Of a stretch of 43,311 bases of DNA, positions 16,793-26,649 are shown one piece after another. Within the stretch, counting starts at the first letter, position 1, and every line of letters begins with the position of its first letter. Source of the stretch: Waddliaceae bacterium (GTDB lineage: Bacteria; Chlamydiota; Chlamydiia; Chlamydiales; GCA-2709385); assembly GCA_002709385.1 (NCBI GenBank), contig PAQS01000006.1, positions 22,409-65,719 of the forward strand. The letters are read 5' to 3'. The position numbers were made by a program, and so were the translations under genes. The notes under the pieces were generated by a model. That model made no database searches, was not told the DNA's origin, and saw only the letters and a list, made by a program, of their open reading frames with translations.

Positions 16793-17668
16793 TTATCTAT
16801 TTTTAATGCTTCGCATGACCACTTCTTGCAAAGAAGGGTGCACAATAAGTTTGAATTGAGGACAAGGCAGAGAATTACGACAAGCATCTCGCCACATTTT
16901 TTTCCAATTCTTACTCTTTACTTCAAGGTCTTCAATTAACTCATGCAAATAATACTGTTTTTCACTCTCTTGATGATTCTGAAAGACAATTAGCTCTTTT
17001 TTTAAACTTATCAAGAGCGACGAAATACTGTTCTCACTTTCAATAGAAAATGTGAGAGCAAAGACTTCCCTATTACAACTTCGAATATCTTCAAGCCACT
17101 TCAACTGATTTTTAAGCCTTTGAATTGACTTCGCAAGTTCAGCCCTTATTTGTACAGCTTCTTGATATTGCATCTCTGTATCTCTAAGTGCTCGTTGGTA
17201 CCCTCTTGTATTCTCAGCGTTACCAGAACACTCTATGATGACATTATCCAGTAGTAATGCCTGCTGATGACGATCTTTTTTTACTCCTTCCAAATTTTCA
17301 CTCAGAAGAAGAAAATCCTGCGAATAATTGACTACATTTTCTTTCCCAAGGCTAGCAATAGATTTTTCTAAATCAGAAATTTCTTCATCTAAAGTATCTA
17401 TCGACTTTGCAAGTAAATAAATTTTACTATTACTCAAATCATAATGTTTCGACTCGGAATCCAGTTTTCTTTTAAGCTTAGGTAACTCTTCTTCGTAAGC
17501 AACTAACTGTAGACTAGGAGCGTCATTCAACATCATTTGATAGGTTTCAATTTCATTACTTATTGACTCAATAAAGAAACCTGCCGAACATTGCTCTAAC
17601 TGGATAGAGAAGCCACTACGGTTCCAGCTGAAATTTTCTAAATGTTCTTGACTAAGTTGTATATCCAT
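16793..17668 (-). CDS. Coiled-coil protein of unknown function
   Basis: The product of about 291 residues is not recognised. From about residue 45 to 260 it is rich in Leu, Glu, Lys and Gln with heptad-like spacing (for example LAKSIDTLDEEISDLEKSIA and LAKSIQRLKNQLKWLEDI), indicating long coiled coils. No signal peptide or membrane helix is seen. The ORF can begin at a TTG (17674), but the ATG at 17668 has AGGAG eight bases upstream and is preferred. It follows tRNA-Leu upstream of the island on the same strand. A structural or secreted-effector role is possible in an intracellular bacterium, without direct evidence. Confidence 0.6.
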   Translation of the reverse strand: MDIQLSQEHLENFSWNRSGFSIQLEQCSAGFFIESISNEIETYQMMLNDAPSLQLVAYEEELPKLKRKLDSESKHYDLSNSKIYLLAKSIDTLDEEISDLEKSIASLGKENVVNYSQDFLLLSENLEGVKKDRHQQALLLDNVIIECSGNAENTRGYQRALRDTEMQYQEAVQIRAELAKSIQRLKNQLKWLEDIRSCNREVFALTFSIESENSISSLLISLKKELIVFQNHQESEKQYYLHELIEDLEVKSKNWKKMWRDACRNSLPCPQFKLIVHPSLQEVVMRSIKNR

Positions 17669-17929
17669 ATACAAAACTCCTAAAGCATTGTGTTATAAAA
17701 CTTCTCTTATTTCGTATCTTGTGTCGCTGCTGAGATAACACAGTATGGAAATTTTGTAATTAAGTGAATAATGGATATTTACGCTAAAAGACCTAATTCT
17801 CTCTAAAATTTTATAAGAGCAAGGCTAGGAAAAGATTGGAGCATTCCGTTGATATGATAAAATACTTACAATATAACGATTACGAATGGGAAGATATCCT
17901 CCCGCAAATCGATTAAAATCGACCGACAA

Positions 17930-18817
17930 TTAAACTTTTTCATCAAAAATCTTCTGAACTACTTCTGCTATTTCCCCAGGAAAAAATATATCTAATTCTT
18001 TTACTACACTATCGTCTTTCCACGCAGCCTCATTTTGCTCAGTCACTATAGATGCTATTTCATCTGCCAGCTCTAATACCGAATTTGCTATCGAAAATAA
18101 GTCATTTTCTTTACCAAAACTGTCTTCTTCACCATTTGCATCTACTAAAAGCACAGCTTCAGTTTTAAGCTGAGCTCCTACAATATTTAATGATTCTATA
18201 AAGTTATTAAATTGACCTGAACTTGTTTCAGTAATATGCAGTTTTTTTACATCACTATTTTCTTTTTTTAAAAATTCTTTTTTACTAACAGCTGACTCTA
18301 ATTTCTTTTTACAATTACTCTGCATTAACTTTGCTTCATTACGCTGAACTTTTAAGTCCATGTCTCCACCCTTAAAATGTTGATAACTTTCTAAATAATT
18401 TTGATATTCATTTGATAAGTTTTCACTTTTATTTTCTAAGCTTATTTTTCTTCTCTTTTCTCTAGGTGATAAATTATTTTTACTATTTAATAAAGATAAC
18501 TTCTCTGAAACATCAGACATTTGATTTAGCTTCTTACTTATAAACTTTTCCGATTTTTCTAGCTTTTCTCCGTTTTCTTTAATCATTTCTTCATAATATG
18601 AAGGGGAAGAAAAATCATCTTCTAAAATAGTTTCAAGGTAGTCAATCAATTTGTCATATGATTCTATTTTTGTGTTTTTTTCTTCAGAAGTCGCTGGGTT
18701 TAAACTGTATTCTGGAAGAGAAGGTTTATTATCTTTTTTATCAAGATTATTAAAATTAATATCAGAATTTTCAACTCTATTATACTCAACATTACCATCG
18801 TTATTAATAGAAGACAT
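17930..18817 (-). CDS. AT-rich, Asn/Ser/Lys-rich helical protein, possible secreted effector
   Basis: A 295-residue hydrophilic protein without a recognised domain. The first 50 residues are rich in Ser and Asn and poor in predicted structure (MSSINNDGNVEYNRVENSD), a composition often seen at type III secretion N-termini. The middle (about 60-205) is Lys/Glu/Ser-rich and helical. The last 80 residues are more acidic and hydrophobic (ENDLFSIANSVLELADEIAS) and may be a separate domain. The gene is distinctly more AT-rich than its neighbours, suggesting acquisition. It lies 47 bp downstream of the SET gene on the same strand and may be co-transcribed. No strong Shine-Dalgarno sequence is seen at the ATG. 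Secretion is only an inference. Confidence 0.55.
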   Translation of the reverse strand: MSSINNDGNVEYNRVENSDINFNNLDKKDNKPSLPEYSLNPATSEEKNTKIESYDKLIDYLETILEDDFSSPSYYEEMIKENGEKLEKSEKFISKKLNQMSDVSEKLSLLNSKNNLSPREKRRKISLENKSENLSNEYQNYLESYQHFKGGDMDLKVQRNEAKLMQSNCKKKLESAVSKKEFLKKENSDVKKLHITETSSGQFNNFIESLNIVGAQLKTEAVLLVDANGEEDSFGKENDLFSIANSVLELADEIASIVTEQNEAAWKDDSVVKELDIFFPGEIAEVVQKIFDEKV

Positions 18818-18864
18818 AAATAAACCATATAAAAATTTATTAACATAGTTAATTTTAATTTTTT

Positions 18865-19479
18865 TTATTTATTATGCCAATAATTAATACCATAATCAAA
18901 ACTCAGCTCGCTACCTTCTTTAATATTTCTTTGTGAAACTAAAATAACTCTCATAAAATCATTAACTAAATACACACCTATAGCTTCTATATTTCCATAA
19001 GGATCATGATTGATAAATCGAGTTACATTTCCTTCTTTACTTGCGTCTATGGCAAAATTTTTAGATTCAACTCTAGCTGTAGGATAACGAAACGCATATT
19101 GACTAGGAGGCTTCCAAAACCACCATGACCTTCGAATAACTCCTGTATATTCAGCAATAAACTGTCCTTGTTCAATGTCTTCTTCTGCAAAAACCCCAAA
19201 ACCTATTTCTTCGTTTAGCCATTGAATAGATAAAGAACACGTACTTCCTTCTTTAATTTTTCTTGACCAACGTAAACCAAGCTCATTTTGCTCATCTTCA
19301 AGAAACCCACTTTCTTTCATAGCAAGCGATTGTTTTCTTAACTCTTTCTCATAAGACTTTCTTCCTAATTTCACTGTGGACAAATAATTAACGCTAAGTT
19401 CTTTTTTAAAATCAGTTTCGTTATTTAAATCTACCCACGTACCATCTGCTTTTTTTAATTTTAACGGATGAAAAGACAA
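18865..19479 (-). CDS. SET-domain protein (lysine methyltransferase-like)
   Basis: A 204-residue protein with a SET domain from about 85 to 200. Motifs are GFGVFAEEDIEQGQFIAEYT (93-112; SAM-binding start), NVTRFINHDP (151-160; the RFINHSC motif) and ELSFDYG (191-197; catalytic Tyr region). SET enzymes transfer methyl groups from SAM to protein lysines; chlamydial SET proteins such as NUE of C. trachomatis are known type III effectors that modify host chromatin. The cysteine-rich post-SET motif is absent. The TTG start at 19479 is supported by AGGAG nine bases upstream. It is divergent from queF. The pre-SET region (1-84) is not recognised. Domain call firm; nuclear targeting unproven. Confidence 0.85.
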   Translation of the reverse strand: MSFHPLKLKKADGTWVDLNNETDFKKELSVNYLSTVKLGRKSYEKELRKQSLAMKESGFLEDEQNELGLRWSRKIKEGSTCSLSIQWLNEEIGFGVFAEEDIEQGQFIAEYTGVIRRSWWFWKPPSQYAFRYPTARVESKNFAIDASKEGNVTRFINHDPYGNIEAIGVYLVNDFMRVILVSQRNIKEGSELSFDYGINYWHNK

Positions 19480-19551
19480 ATTATTGTTCTCCTTTTTGAA
19501 ATTATGTTATAGTCCCCTGCTCATTAACAATTCTCATCGCAAGGAATGAAA

Positions 19552-20376
19552 ATGACAAATCAATATTTACTTGATGCACCTTTGGGAAAAACAAGCGAAT
19601 ACATCTCCGAGTATACTCCAAGTCTACTCTTTCCCATTCCTCGTGAAGGAAAGCGAGAAGAAATTTCTGTATTTCAACCACTCCCTTTTAAAGGTGTTGA
19701 TATTTGGAATGCTTTTGAAATTTCTTGCTTAAACTCAAAAGGAAAACCACAAGTTTATGTAGCTACCTTTATTGTACCTTGTGAATCTCCATGTATATTT
19801 GAATCAAAATCACTTAAACTATATTTAAATTCATTTAATCAAAGTATTTTTGACACTAAAGAGTCATTACAAACTACTATCGAAAATGATCTCAGTGCAA
19901 CAGCAGAAGCTCCCGTCCAAGTTACTTTATGGCCCCTTGAACAAGGGCAGTGGATCATGGCAAACCGAATGGATGGTACAAATATTGATCATTTGGATGT
20001 GGAAATTCACGACTATAATGTAAATCCTGAATTGCTAGTCACCAGTGATGAAATTGTTGAAGAAACTCTTTCTAGTGACCTATTAAAATCAAATTGCTTG
20101 GCTACTGGACAACCTGACTGGGCAAGTATCACGATTAAATACAAAGGTCCTCAAATCTGTCATAGCTCTCTGCTAAAATATATTATCTCTTACCGACAAC
20201 ACTCTGAATTTCACGAACAATGCGTTGAACGTATCTTCATGGATCTTAGACATCACTGTCAAACAGAAGAACTCTCAGTATATGCCCGTTACACCAGAAG
20301 GGGTGGTATTGACTTAAATCCTTTCCGAAGCACTGAAGCCGTTTACCCTACGAATCACCGTCACTTTCGTCAGTAA
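19552..20376 (+). CDS. queF: NADPH-dependent 7-cyano-7-deazaguanine reductase (bimodular QueF)
   Basis: The 274-residue product matches the long E. coli-type QueF, which reduces preQ0 to preQ1 in queuosine biosynthesis. Visible motifs are FESKSLKLYLNSFNQ (83-97), the nucleophile C182 in KSNCLATGQPDWASI, D189, and CVERIFMDL (224-232). An ATG exists at 19546, but AAGGA (19541-19545) is six bases from the ATG at 19552, which is preferred. It diverges from the SET gene and ends before a strong hairpin. No other que genes are in the window, so preQ0 supply is not shown here. Confidence 0.96.
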   Translation: MTNQYLLDAPLGKTSEYISEYTPSLLFPIPREGKREEISVFQPLPFKGVDIWNAFEISCLNSKGKPQVYVATFIVPCESPCIFESKSLKLYLNSFNQSIFDTKESLQTTIENDLSATAEAPVQVTLWPLEQGQWIMANRMDGTNIDHLDVEIHDYNVNPELLVTSDEIVEETLSSDLLKSNCLATGQPDWASITIKYKGPQICHSSLLKYIISYRQHSEFHEQCVERIFMDLRHHCQTEELSVYARYTRRGGIDLNPFRSTEAVYPTNHRHFRQ

Positions 20377-20388
20377 TCTAAAGGCAAA

Positions 20389-20417
20389 AAAAAAGCCCTC
20401 AACTGAGGGCTTTTTTT
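20389..20417. terminator. Bidirectional terminator between queF and the acidic-protein gene
   Basis: A poly-A run, AGCCCTC, loop AACT, GAGGGCT and a T tract. The perfect GC-rich 7-bp stem has A's on the left and T's on the right, so it can end both queF (plus) and the gene at 20432 (minus). Confidence 0.92.
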
Positions 20418-20431
20418 GAAAAGAAGTTTAC

Positions 20432-21475
20432 CTAGTTTCCTATTGTACTTCCTTCGTCTTTACGCTCTTCGTTTCCATCAACAGAACTTTCACTACTTTC
20501 TTCCTCTTCATGCCACACCTCGGTTTTAGGCTCGGCTTCTTCCTTTATAGCTTCAGAAGCTTCCTCTACCGTTTCTTTCTCTTCGGTAAAATCTTCTGCA
20601 GCCAACGGCGGAAAGCTGGGATAGCTTGCTTCTCGTTGTTCCTCTTCTTCTCCGAGAAAAAAGTCTGGCTCTGTAGCCGCTTCCTCCTCTTCTGAAGATG
20701 TTTCAGAATAAGTAAACGCTTCAGGTGTACCTTCTGAACTTTCTTCATCAGTTGATGGAAAATCAACTTCTGCAGGAGGAATTTCAGGACTTAGTCCACT
20801 ATGTGTTGGCTCACGAGTATCTTCTTGCTCTTCTTCCTCATCACGACTAAAAAAAGCATTACGATATAACTCATCGTCACGATAGCGACTAATGGTTTCT
20901 GCAATCAAAGTATCAGGTGGAGGCAAAATCGCACTGAAAGGTGGTGGAACTTCTTTCATAGCAACTTCTTCAAGCTGTATTTCTTGCTGTGAAGAAATAG
21001 GCTCTGAATCTTCTGTATCTACCAAAGAAGCTTTTTCTTCTCCTGTAGTAGCTTTCTCTTCCCTAAGACGACGGCGGCGAGAACTTCTACGCTTCTCTCT
21101 CTTCTTCTCAGGTTTAGGCTCTACTACTGGAGAGTCATTTGTTGGCTCAGGCGCTTTTTTTACTCCTTTCTTTTCTGTGATCTCTTTTGCACTACGAACA
21201 TGAGAAGCTGGCTTAACACTCTTCTCCACATGTACGCTCTTTAGCACCATACGAGTCTCACGTACCTCTAAAACTTCATAGTCCGTTACAGGAACAATAA
21301 AACTTTTAGGACGCTCCATTGAGCGGAAAAAAAAGGACTGACCAAAAGAAACAACTTCGACTGCATCTACAAAAAATTCTTCTTGTCCAGCACCTCGACT
21401 ACTACGAATGACTAATTTACACCCTTCTTTCGGCGTGATAACGGTCTCGATGATAGGTTCTCTAGTAAAATCCAC
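20432..21475 (-). CDS. Acidic low-complexity protein (possible CT504 counterpart)
   Basis: The 347-residue product has a short ordered N-terminus (about 1-80; PKEGCKLVIRSSRGAGQEEF, then a beta-rich stretch). A very basic segment follows (KREKRRSSRRRRLREE, about 134-149). The C-terminal half is very acidic and rich in Pro, Ser and Glu, and probably disordered. The start is GTG, with no ATG upstream in frame. It lies directly downstream of gapA on the same strand, the position of CT504 in C. trachomatis. Orthology is inferred from position only, because such sequence evolves fast. The basic patch could bind nucleic acid. Function unknown. Confidence 0.7.
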   Translation of the reverse strand: MDFTREPIIETVITPKEGCKLVIRSSRGAGQEEFFVDAVEVVSFGQSFFFRSMERPKSFIVPVTDYEVLEVRETRMVLKSVHVEKSVKPASHVRSAKEITEKKGVKKAPEPTNDSPVVEPKPEKKREKRRSSRRRRLREEKATTGEEKASLVDTEDSEPISSQQEIQLEEVAMKEVPPPFSAILPPPDTLIAETISRYRDDELYRNAFFSRDEEEEQEDTREPTHSGLSPEIPPAEVDFPSTDEESSEGTPEAFTYSETSSEEEEAATEPDFFLGEEEEQREASYPSFPPLAAEDFTEEKETVEEASEAIKEEAEPKTEVWHEEEESSESSVDGNEERKDEGSTIGN

Positions 21476-21640
21476 TATCTCATCCAGGGGTTAAAAGTTA
21501 TTTATATGGGACTTACATTGAGCAGCCCAAGTTTCCCCGTATATCCATTTCAAATCCCTTAGCATCAAAAAGAAAGTATATGAATCCACGCTTCACGATA
21601 TCCGCAAAAGGATTCTGAGACAAGAGACACTAGGAACGGG

Positions 21641-21654
21641 GGCCTAATTAGGCC
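21641..21654. promoter_or_regulatory. 14-bp perfect palindrome between gapA and the acidic-protein gene
   Basis: GGCCTAATTAGGCC is fully self-complementary. It sits in the 289-bp gap, about 165 bp upstream of the GTG start at 21475. It could be an operator for a dimeric regulator or the stem of a weak hairpin. No T tract follows on the minus strand, so it is not a typical terminator. Confidence 0.35.
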
Positions 21655-21711
21655 TTATCTCATATGATGATAACGAATTGTATGCTTTTGATCTACTGAC
21701 AATGAACAGCC

Positions 21712-21755
21712 GGAAAACAGGTAACGGTTAATTTTTTTTTAGTCACCTGTTTTCC
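21712..21755 (-). terminator. Long hairpin in the gapA 3' region
   Basis: The arms 21712-21725 and 21742-21755 pair over 14 bp with one G-T wobble (GGAAAACAGGTAAC with GTCACCTGTTTTCC), starting 10 bases from the gapA stop. The T-rich run lies in the loop on the plus strand, and no U tract follows on the gapA strand. It may be a Rho-dependent or stabilising 3' structure rather than a classical terminator. Confidence 0.5.
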
Positions 21756-21764
21756 CAATCAAAA

Positions 21765-22859
<1,095 letters not shown>

Positions 22860-22923
22860 AGTTCGATCATGCTAGTAAAACAGTTCTCATGCTAGCACAG
22901 GAGATGAAATCAAACAAAAAAAA

Positions 22924-24477
22924 CTATGTGCTTTTTGTTGGGATCAATGAAGGATCAAGGTTTTGTGCTTGCTTCAAACAGCGCTGAGATTCTGAAAGAC
23001 GCATTAAGCGTAAAGCAGCTAAGCCTTGATAATGCCAAGCTAAGGCAAATTCCGAATCTATTTCTGCTGCACGCTGAAAAAAACGGTAAGCACTGTCAAA
23101 ACGTTTTACATGAAACATAAGTACTCCCATATTTAATGGAAGGTAAGCATCATCCTTACTCAAAGGAAAATGTCGTTGCCAGATTTTCTCTAAAGCTTCT
23201 TCAAATAAGAAAATATCGTCTTCACTAGCTTCTCCCCACTGCTTTTCTACACATGTATAAAACATGTGAAAAACTGAAGGATCCCAATTCCCCTGCTTCA
23301 GTAAAAGGTAAAGGTGATGCAAGCTAGGATTCTTTACTTCTAAATGTTTCTCTAACTCATTACAGCAATACCAATAATGAACAACTTCAAAATAAGAAAC
23401 AGTTTGATCAAAAGTACGCAATAACTGAGGATATTTTTCTTTTTCGGAAAGTACTGAAGCTGATACAACAAAGCTCTTATCATATTCAGGAGCTAGTAAA
23501 CAGGCTCCGCCCATATTTTTTAAGAATATTTCAACAATTTCATAGTCTACTGGAAGAGAAAAAGTTGAGTGCAAAGATAAAGCTGGTAAACAAGTTTTTC
23601 GCTTGTGTTTCGGCTCCCCTCCTTGATCAGCTGCTAGCAGTAAACAACGTCCATTACTTAAAGCATGCAAACGCTCAATAACAGCAAATGCTCCAGTTGG
23701 AAAAAGAAAATGCGCCAAATCGTAACGTTCTTTAAATTCATTAAGAACATTCACTAGTGCCTTATGAGAATAGTAATCTTCTAAATTCTCTATAAGTTGC
23801 CAAGAATATTCACTCTCTAGGTGCTGGATGATTTGAGGATCATCTATAGAAATATCTTTTTCTACTTTATCAGCAAAAAGAGCCAATCTTCCTTCATATA
23901 CTTGTCCTTTTTCAGCCTTAAATAAATCCTGAACAATCGTATCAAAAAGATAAGTGGCAATGGCTACCATGGGGTTTTCAAGTTTACTAGGCTCTAGTAC
24001 CTTCTTTGAATGACGCAATTTTATCACATCAGTTTCTAATGCATTGTAATAAGCGAAATCAAGATGTCCTTCTTCTACATAACGGCGAAGATAAGAATTC
24101 TTTTCTGCAGCCTCCAAATTACTCTCGACAATATCACTCATTATGTAAACATAACCTAGAGAAGAAAGATTAGAGTCGTGAGACAAAAGACTCTCTAATT
24201 CTCTTAAAATCTGAAAACATAACCTTCCTGCACCTGCACCAATATCTAAAAAATAAACAGGCTTATTTAGATCAAGTATTCCAGCTTGAAGAGAGTCAGA
24301 TAGATAAGCTGCAATCAAAGAAGCAAAATGCCTAGCTAGTAAAGGAGCGCTTGTTAAATAAAAAGGCACACTCTTTTCTGTCCAAGCACTTGGACCAAAA
24401 CTCAAATAAGCTTTATCTTGTAAATCCCATAAAACAGAATCTGACAAGCGTGTTGGTTCTTGAACTGAAAGTCTCAT
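22924..24477 (-). CDS. SAM-dependent methyltransferase-like protein with C-terminal TPR
   Basis: A 517-residue protein. Residues about 40-260 look like a class I methyltransferase: PVYFLDIGAGAGRLCFQIL (73-91) is the SAM-binding glycine loop, with an acidic position after the next strand (YIMSDIVESN). The fold context (FYLTSAPLLARHFASLIAAY, then the loop) resembles the MidA/COG1565 group, but I cannot confirm this. The C-terminal 80 residues form two or more tetratricopeptide repeats: LNMGVLMFHVKRFDSAYRFF, then ALAWHYQGLAALRLMRLSES. TPRs bind proteins, so it may methylate a bound partner. It is 20 bp downstream of the helical-protein gene on the same strand and 133 bp before gapA. Confidence 0.72.
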   Translation of the reverse strand: MRLSVQEPTRLSDSVLWDLQDKAYLSFGPSAWTEKSVPFYLTSAPLLARHFASLIAAYLSDSLQAGILDLNKPVYFLDIGAGAGRLCFQILRELESLLSHDSNLSSLGYVYIMSDIVESNLEAAEKNSYLRRYVEEGHLDFAYYNALETDVIKLRHSKKVLEPSKLENPMVAIATYLFDTIVQDLFKAEKGQVYEGRLALFADKVEKDISIDDPQIIQHLESEYSWQLIENLEDYYSHKALVNVLNEFKERYDLAHFLFPTGAFAVIERLHALSNGRCLLLAADQGGEPKHKRKTCLPALSLHSTFSLPVDYEIVEIFLKNMGGACLLAPEYDKSFVVSASVLSEKEKYPQLLRTFDQTVSYFEVVHYWYCCNELEKHLEVKNPSLHHLYLLLKQGNWDPSVFHMFYTCVEKQWGEASEDDIFLFEEALEKIWQRHFPLSKDDAYLPLNMGVLMFHVKRFDSAYRFFQRAAEIDSEFALAWHYQGLAALRLMRLSESQRCLKQAQNLDPSLIPTKST

Positions 24478-24497
24478 AAATTCATAACCATAATTTG

Positions 24498-26021
24498 TTA
24501 ATGATTTGCGCTAGGAAACAAATATATTCCCAGATTAGCTAAAGCACGAATACTATATCGATATTTCTGTGCACGCTCTACAGGGATATTCATTTGCTTC
24601 AAATCAATTTTTCGAGCAATCTGAAATAACTTACGTCTAAAACAGTGTACACGATCAATAAATCTTCCTTCATCTGATTCAGATAACAAAAGCTGAAAAG
24701 CTGGAATATTTTGCCATAAACGATAAGTCATCTGATGAATTTTTTTATTGAATTTCTTTCTGTTTTCAACCCAAGGATATTCGTAAAAATGATCATCTAC
24801 TCTACTTAAAAGATCTTCTAATTCATCAATGAGGGTTTCCAGGCTTTCTTGTCCACTTCCAAAATCTAAAACAGAAGCTAAAGAAAAAAGATTTTCACAA
24901 AGCTTTTCTAGAGAGACTTGATGCTCTTTGGGAAAAAAAAAATTCTTTTTTTTGATCTTTTCTTGGATTTTCATCAATTCATTAACAATTTGATGACGCT
25001 TCTCTAATAAACAGGAACTTAACTCCAATACGTCCTGTAAATTGATATGATCTTCTAATGAAAGATGAAAAATCTTTTCTCCTCTATCAATCATCGAATC
25101 AAGAACAGAAAAATCTCCTTCTTGGTACTTAAGCACTTGATCAGAAAGCTTTTTTACAAAAATCTCTATGCTTTCTAGATATTTATCTACTTTTTTTCGC
25201 TGAGTACAGAGCTCTTTCTTAGTGATAGACAGCGGATTCGTTTTCATTAATTCGCCGCTGCTTTCATTACTTACTATATCTGAATTTGAATCTAGCAAAT
25301 ACGTTCCTAATAGAGCACAAGTTCGAGCCTGCTCTAACAATAACCCTTTATATTCTTTCTTTACTGAATAAGCTTTTTCATCAAAAAATATCGCTGTATC
25401 TAGTAAGTTTTGGCGAAAATGATAGACTAATCTTTGTGTAGAACTTTTTTTATCTGTCAAAAGTTGCTTAATTAGTCCAATGTTATTAAATATATTTTTT
25501 GCAAGATATTGTACGTCTCGATCTACTCCTAACAAAGAGTTTTTGCTCAGAAAAAAATCATCTACTCTAAATCGTAATGAATTCAATGAATGAATATCGC
25601 TTGTAAGTTGCTGCTTCATTCCAAAATTGAAGGAAAAAAAGTAATCTTTTCTTAATTGATGGATTTTACTCTTAACAGAAAGATTTGTATTAAGAGCATG
25701 AATTTTCTTATTCTTTCTAAGGAAAGGCATGATGAAAAAGTCGCTGTAATCTAGCAGATCCATCACAGATTTAACTCTTCCATGAAGACTAGGACTTACT
25801 TTCAATACATCAGATAGCTCATAAGAAGGGTTTGTCCATCCTTGAAATAAGAGTATCTGCAATTCTTGTAGCTTTGGGTATAAATTTTTATAATTTCTAC
25901 TTTCATGATTATTGTAGCTATCAGAAAATCTACGCAGAACATTTTCAAGTTTAGAAAAATAGTTTTCTGCTTCTGCTCGAACTTGTTCTAAGTCTGATCC
26001 TACAATCACTTTCGCTATCAT
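24498..26021 (-). CDS. Helix-rich protein of unknown function
   Basis: A 507-residue protein without a family I recognise. It is almost entirely helical, rich in Leu, Lys, Phe and Ser, with no signal peptide or membrane segment and many heptad-like stretches (LEKRHQIVNELMKIQEKIKK). A lysine/phenylalanine patch, KKKNFFFPKEH, lies in the middle. The start ATG at 26021 has only a weak purine run (AGGCAAT). It lies 20 bp upstream of the methyltransferase-TPR gene and probably forms an operon with it; it could be that enzyme's partner. Both genes lie between rplQ and gapA, an interval where C. trachomatis has none. Confidence 0.6.
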   Translation of the reverse strand: MIAKVIVGSDLEQVRAEAENYFSKLENVLRRFSDSYNNHESRNYKNLYPKLQELQILLFQGWTNPSYELSDVLKVSPSLHGRVKSVMDLLDYSDFFIMPFLRKNKKIHALNTNLSVKSKIHQLRKDYFFSFNFGMKQQLTSDIHSLNSLRFRVDDFFLSKNSLLGVDRDVQYLAKNIFNNIGLIKQLLTDKKSSTQRLVYHFRQNLLDTAIFFDEKAYSVKKEYKGLLLEQARTCALLGTYLLDSNSDIVSNESSGELMKTNPLSITKKELCTQRKKVDKYLESIEIFVKKLSDQVLKYQEGDFSVLDSMIDRGEKIFHLSLEDHINLQDVLELSSCLLEKRHQIVNELMKIQEKIKKKNFFFPKEHQVSLEKLCENLFSLASVLDFGSGQESLETLIDELEDLLSRVDDHFYEYPWVENRKKFNKKIHQMTYRLWQNIPAFQLLLSESDEGRFIDRVHCFRRKLFQIARKIDLKQMNIPVERAQKYRYSIRALANLGIYLFPSANH

Positions 26022-26160
26022 ATTGCCTCAAGTATCTTTGCCCAAAAAGTCCATCAAACTAGCAAAAGAAATACAAAGTAGCAAGGGTGGTTTTTTTGAA
26101 AAATTTAAGAGGAAAGATTAGAAGCTTATTTAGTGAATGTTTTTTTAAATATAGAAATAA

Positions 26161-26184
26161 AAAAGGCTCCCTTAGGAGCCTTTT
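26161..26184. terminator. Terminator after rplQ
   Basis: AAAAGGCTCC, loop CTTA, GGAGCCTTTT: a perfect stem 26 bp downstream of the rplQ stop. T-rich sequence follows on the minus strand (complement of the A-rich run left of 26161). It ends the ribosomal-protein/rpoA operon. Confidence 0.88.
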
Positions 26185-26209
26185 ATAAGATCTTCTAGTG
26201 ATCTAAAAA

Positions 26210-26635
26210 CTATTCAACAAATTGCAGAACGCATTTTTCAGTGTTATCACCAGATTGACGTGTACTACGAACAATACGAGTGTAACCACCATTACGTTCA
26301 GCAAAACGAGGACCTAGCTCATCAAATAGTTGACCAATTACTTTACGATCATCGTTGAATGCGTTTTGGTCGCCTTCCCTAGCACGGCGAGCCTGCTTAG
26401 GAGTCAGTGAGTTGAAGCGAATCATTAATTTCGCTATTGCTCGGCGACGAGCAGCAAGAGATCCATCTTTAGCAATTGTAATCAAACGGTCTGCATGACG
26501 ACGCACTTCTTTAGCCTTGGCCACAGTTGTCTGGATACTTCCATGAACAACTAGGGACTTTAGCATATTGGCAACCATGCAGCGTCGGTGGCTCGTGGTA
26601 CGACCCAGTTTTGCAGTATGCTTTCTATGTCTCAT
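26210..26635 (-). CDS. rplQ: 50S ribosomal protein L17
   Basis: A 141-residue bacterial L17, which binds 23S rRNA near the peptide exit tunnel. It begins MRHRKHTAKLGRTTSHRRCM, the L17 signature, and has LVVHGSIQTTVAKAKEVR at about 28-45. It is the last gene of the rpoA operon, 14 bp after rpoA and just before a strong terminator. Length is normal for Chlamydiae. Confidence 0.98.
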   Translation of the reverse strand: MRHRKHTAKLGRTTSHRRCMVANMLKSLVVHGSIQTTVAKAKEVRRHADRLITIAKDGSLAARRRAIAKLMIRFNSLTPKQARRAREGDQNAFNDDRKVIGQLFDELGPRFAERNGGYTRIVRSTRQSGDNTEKCVLQFVE

Positions 26636-26649
26636 TACTAATTATCCTT

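Noticed and set aside
17854-17916. 20-codon ORF (MIKYLQYNDYEWEDILPQID)
   Set aside because: It recalls transposase N-termini (a W..I.P pattern) but is too short to support, with no terminal repeats nearby.
20566-21203. ORFs on both strands within the acidic-protein gene
   Set aside because: They arise from the biased GAA/TCT-rich composition of the gene; the peptides are low-complexity artefacts.
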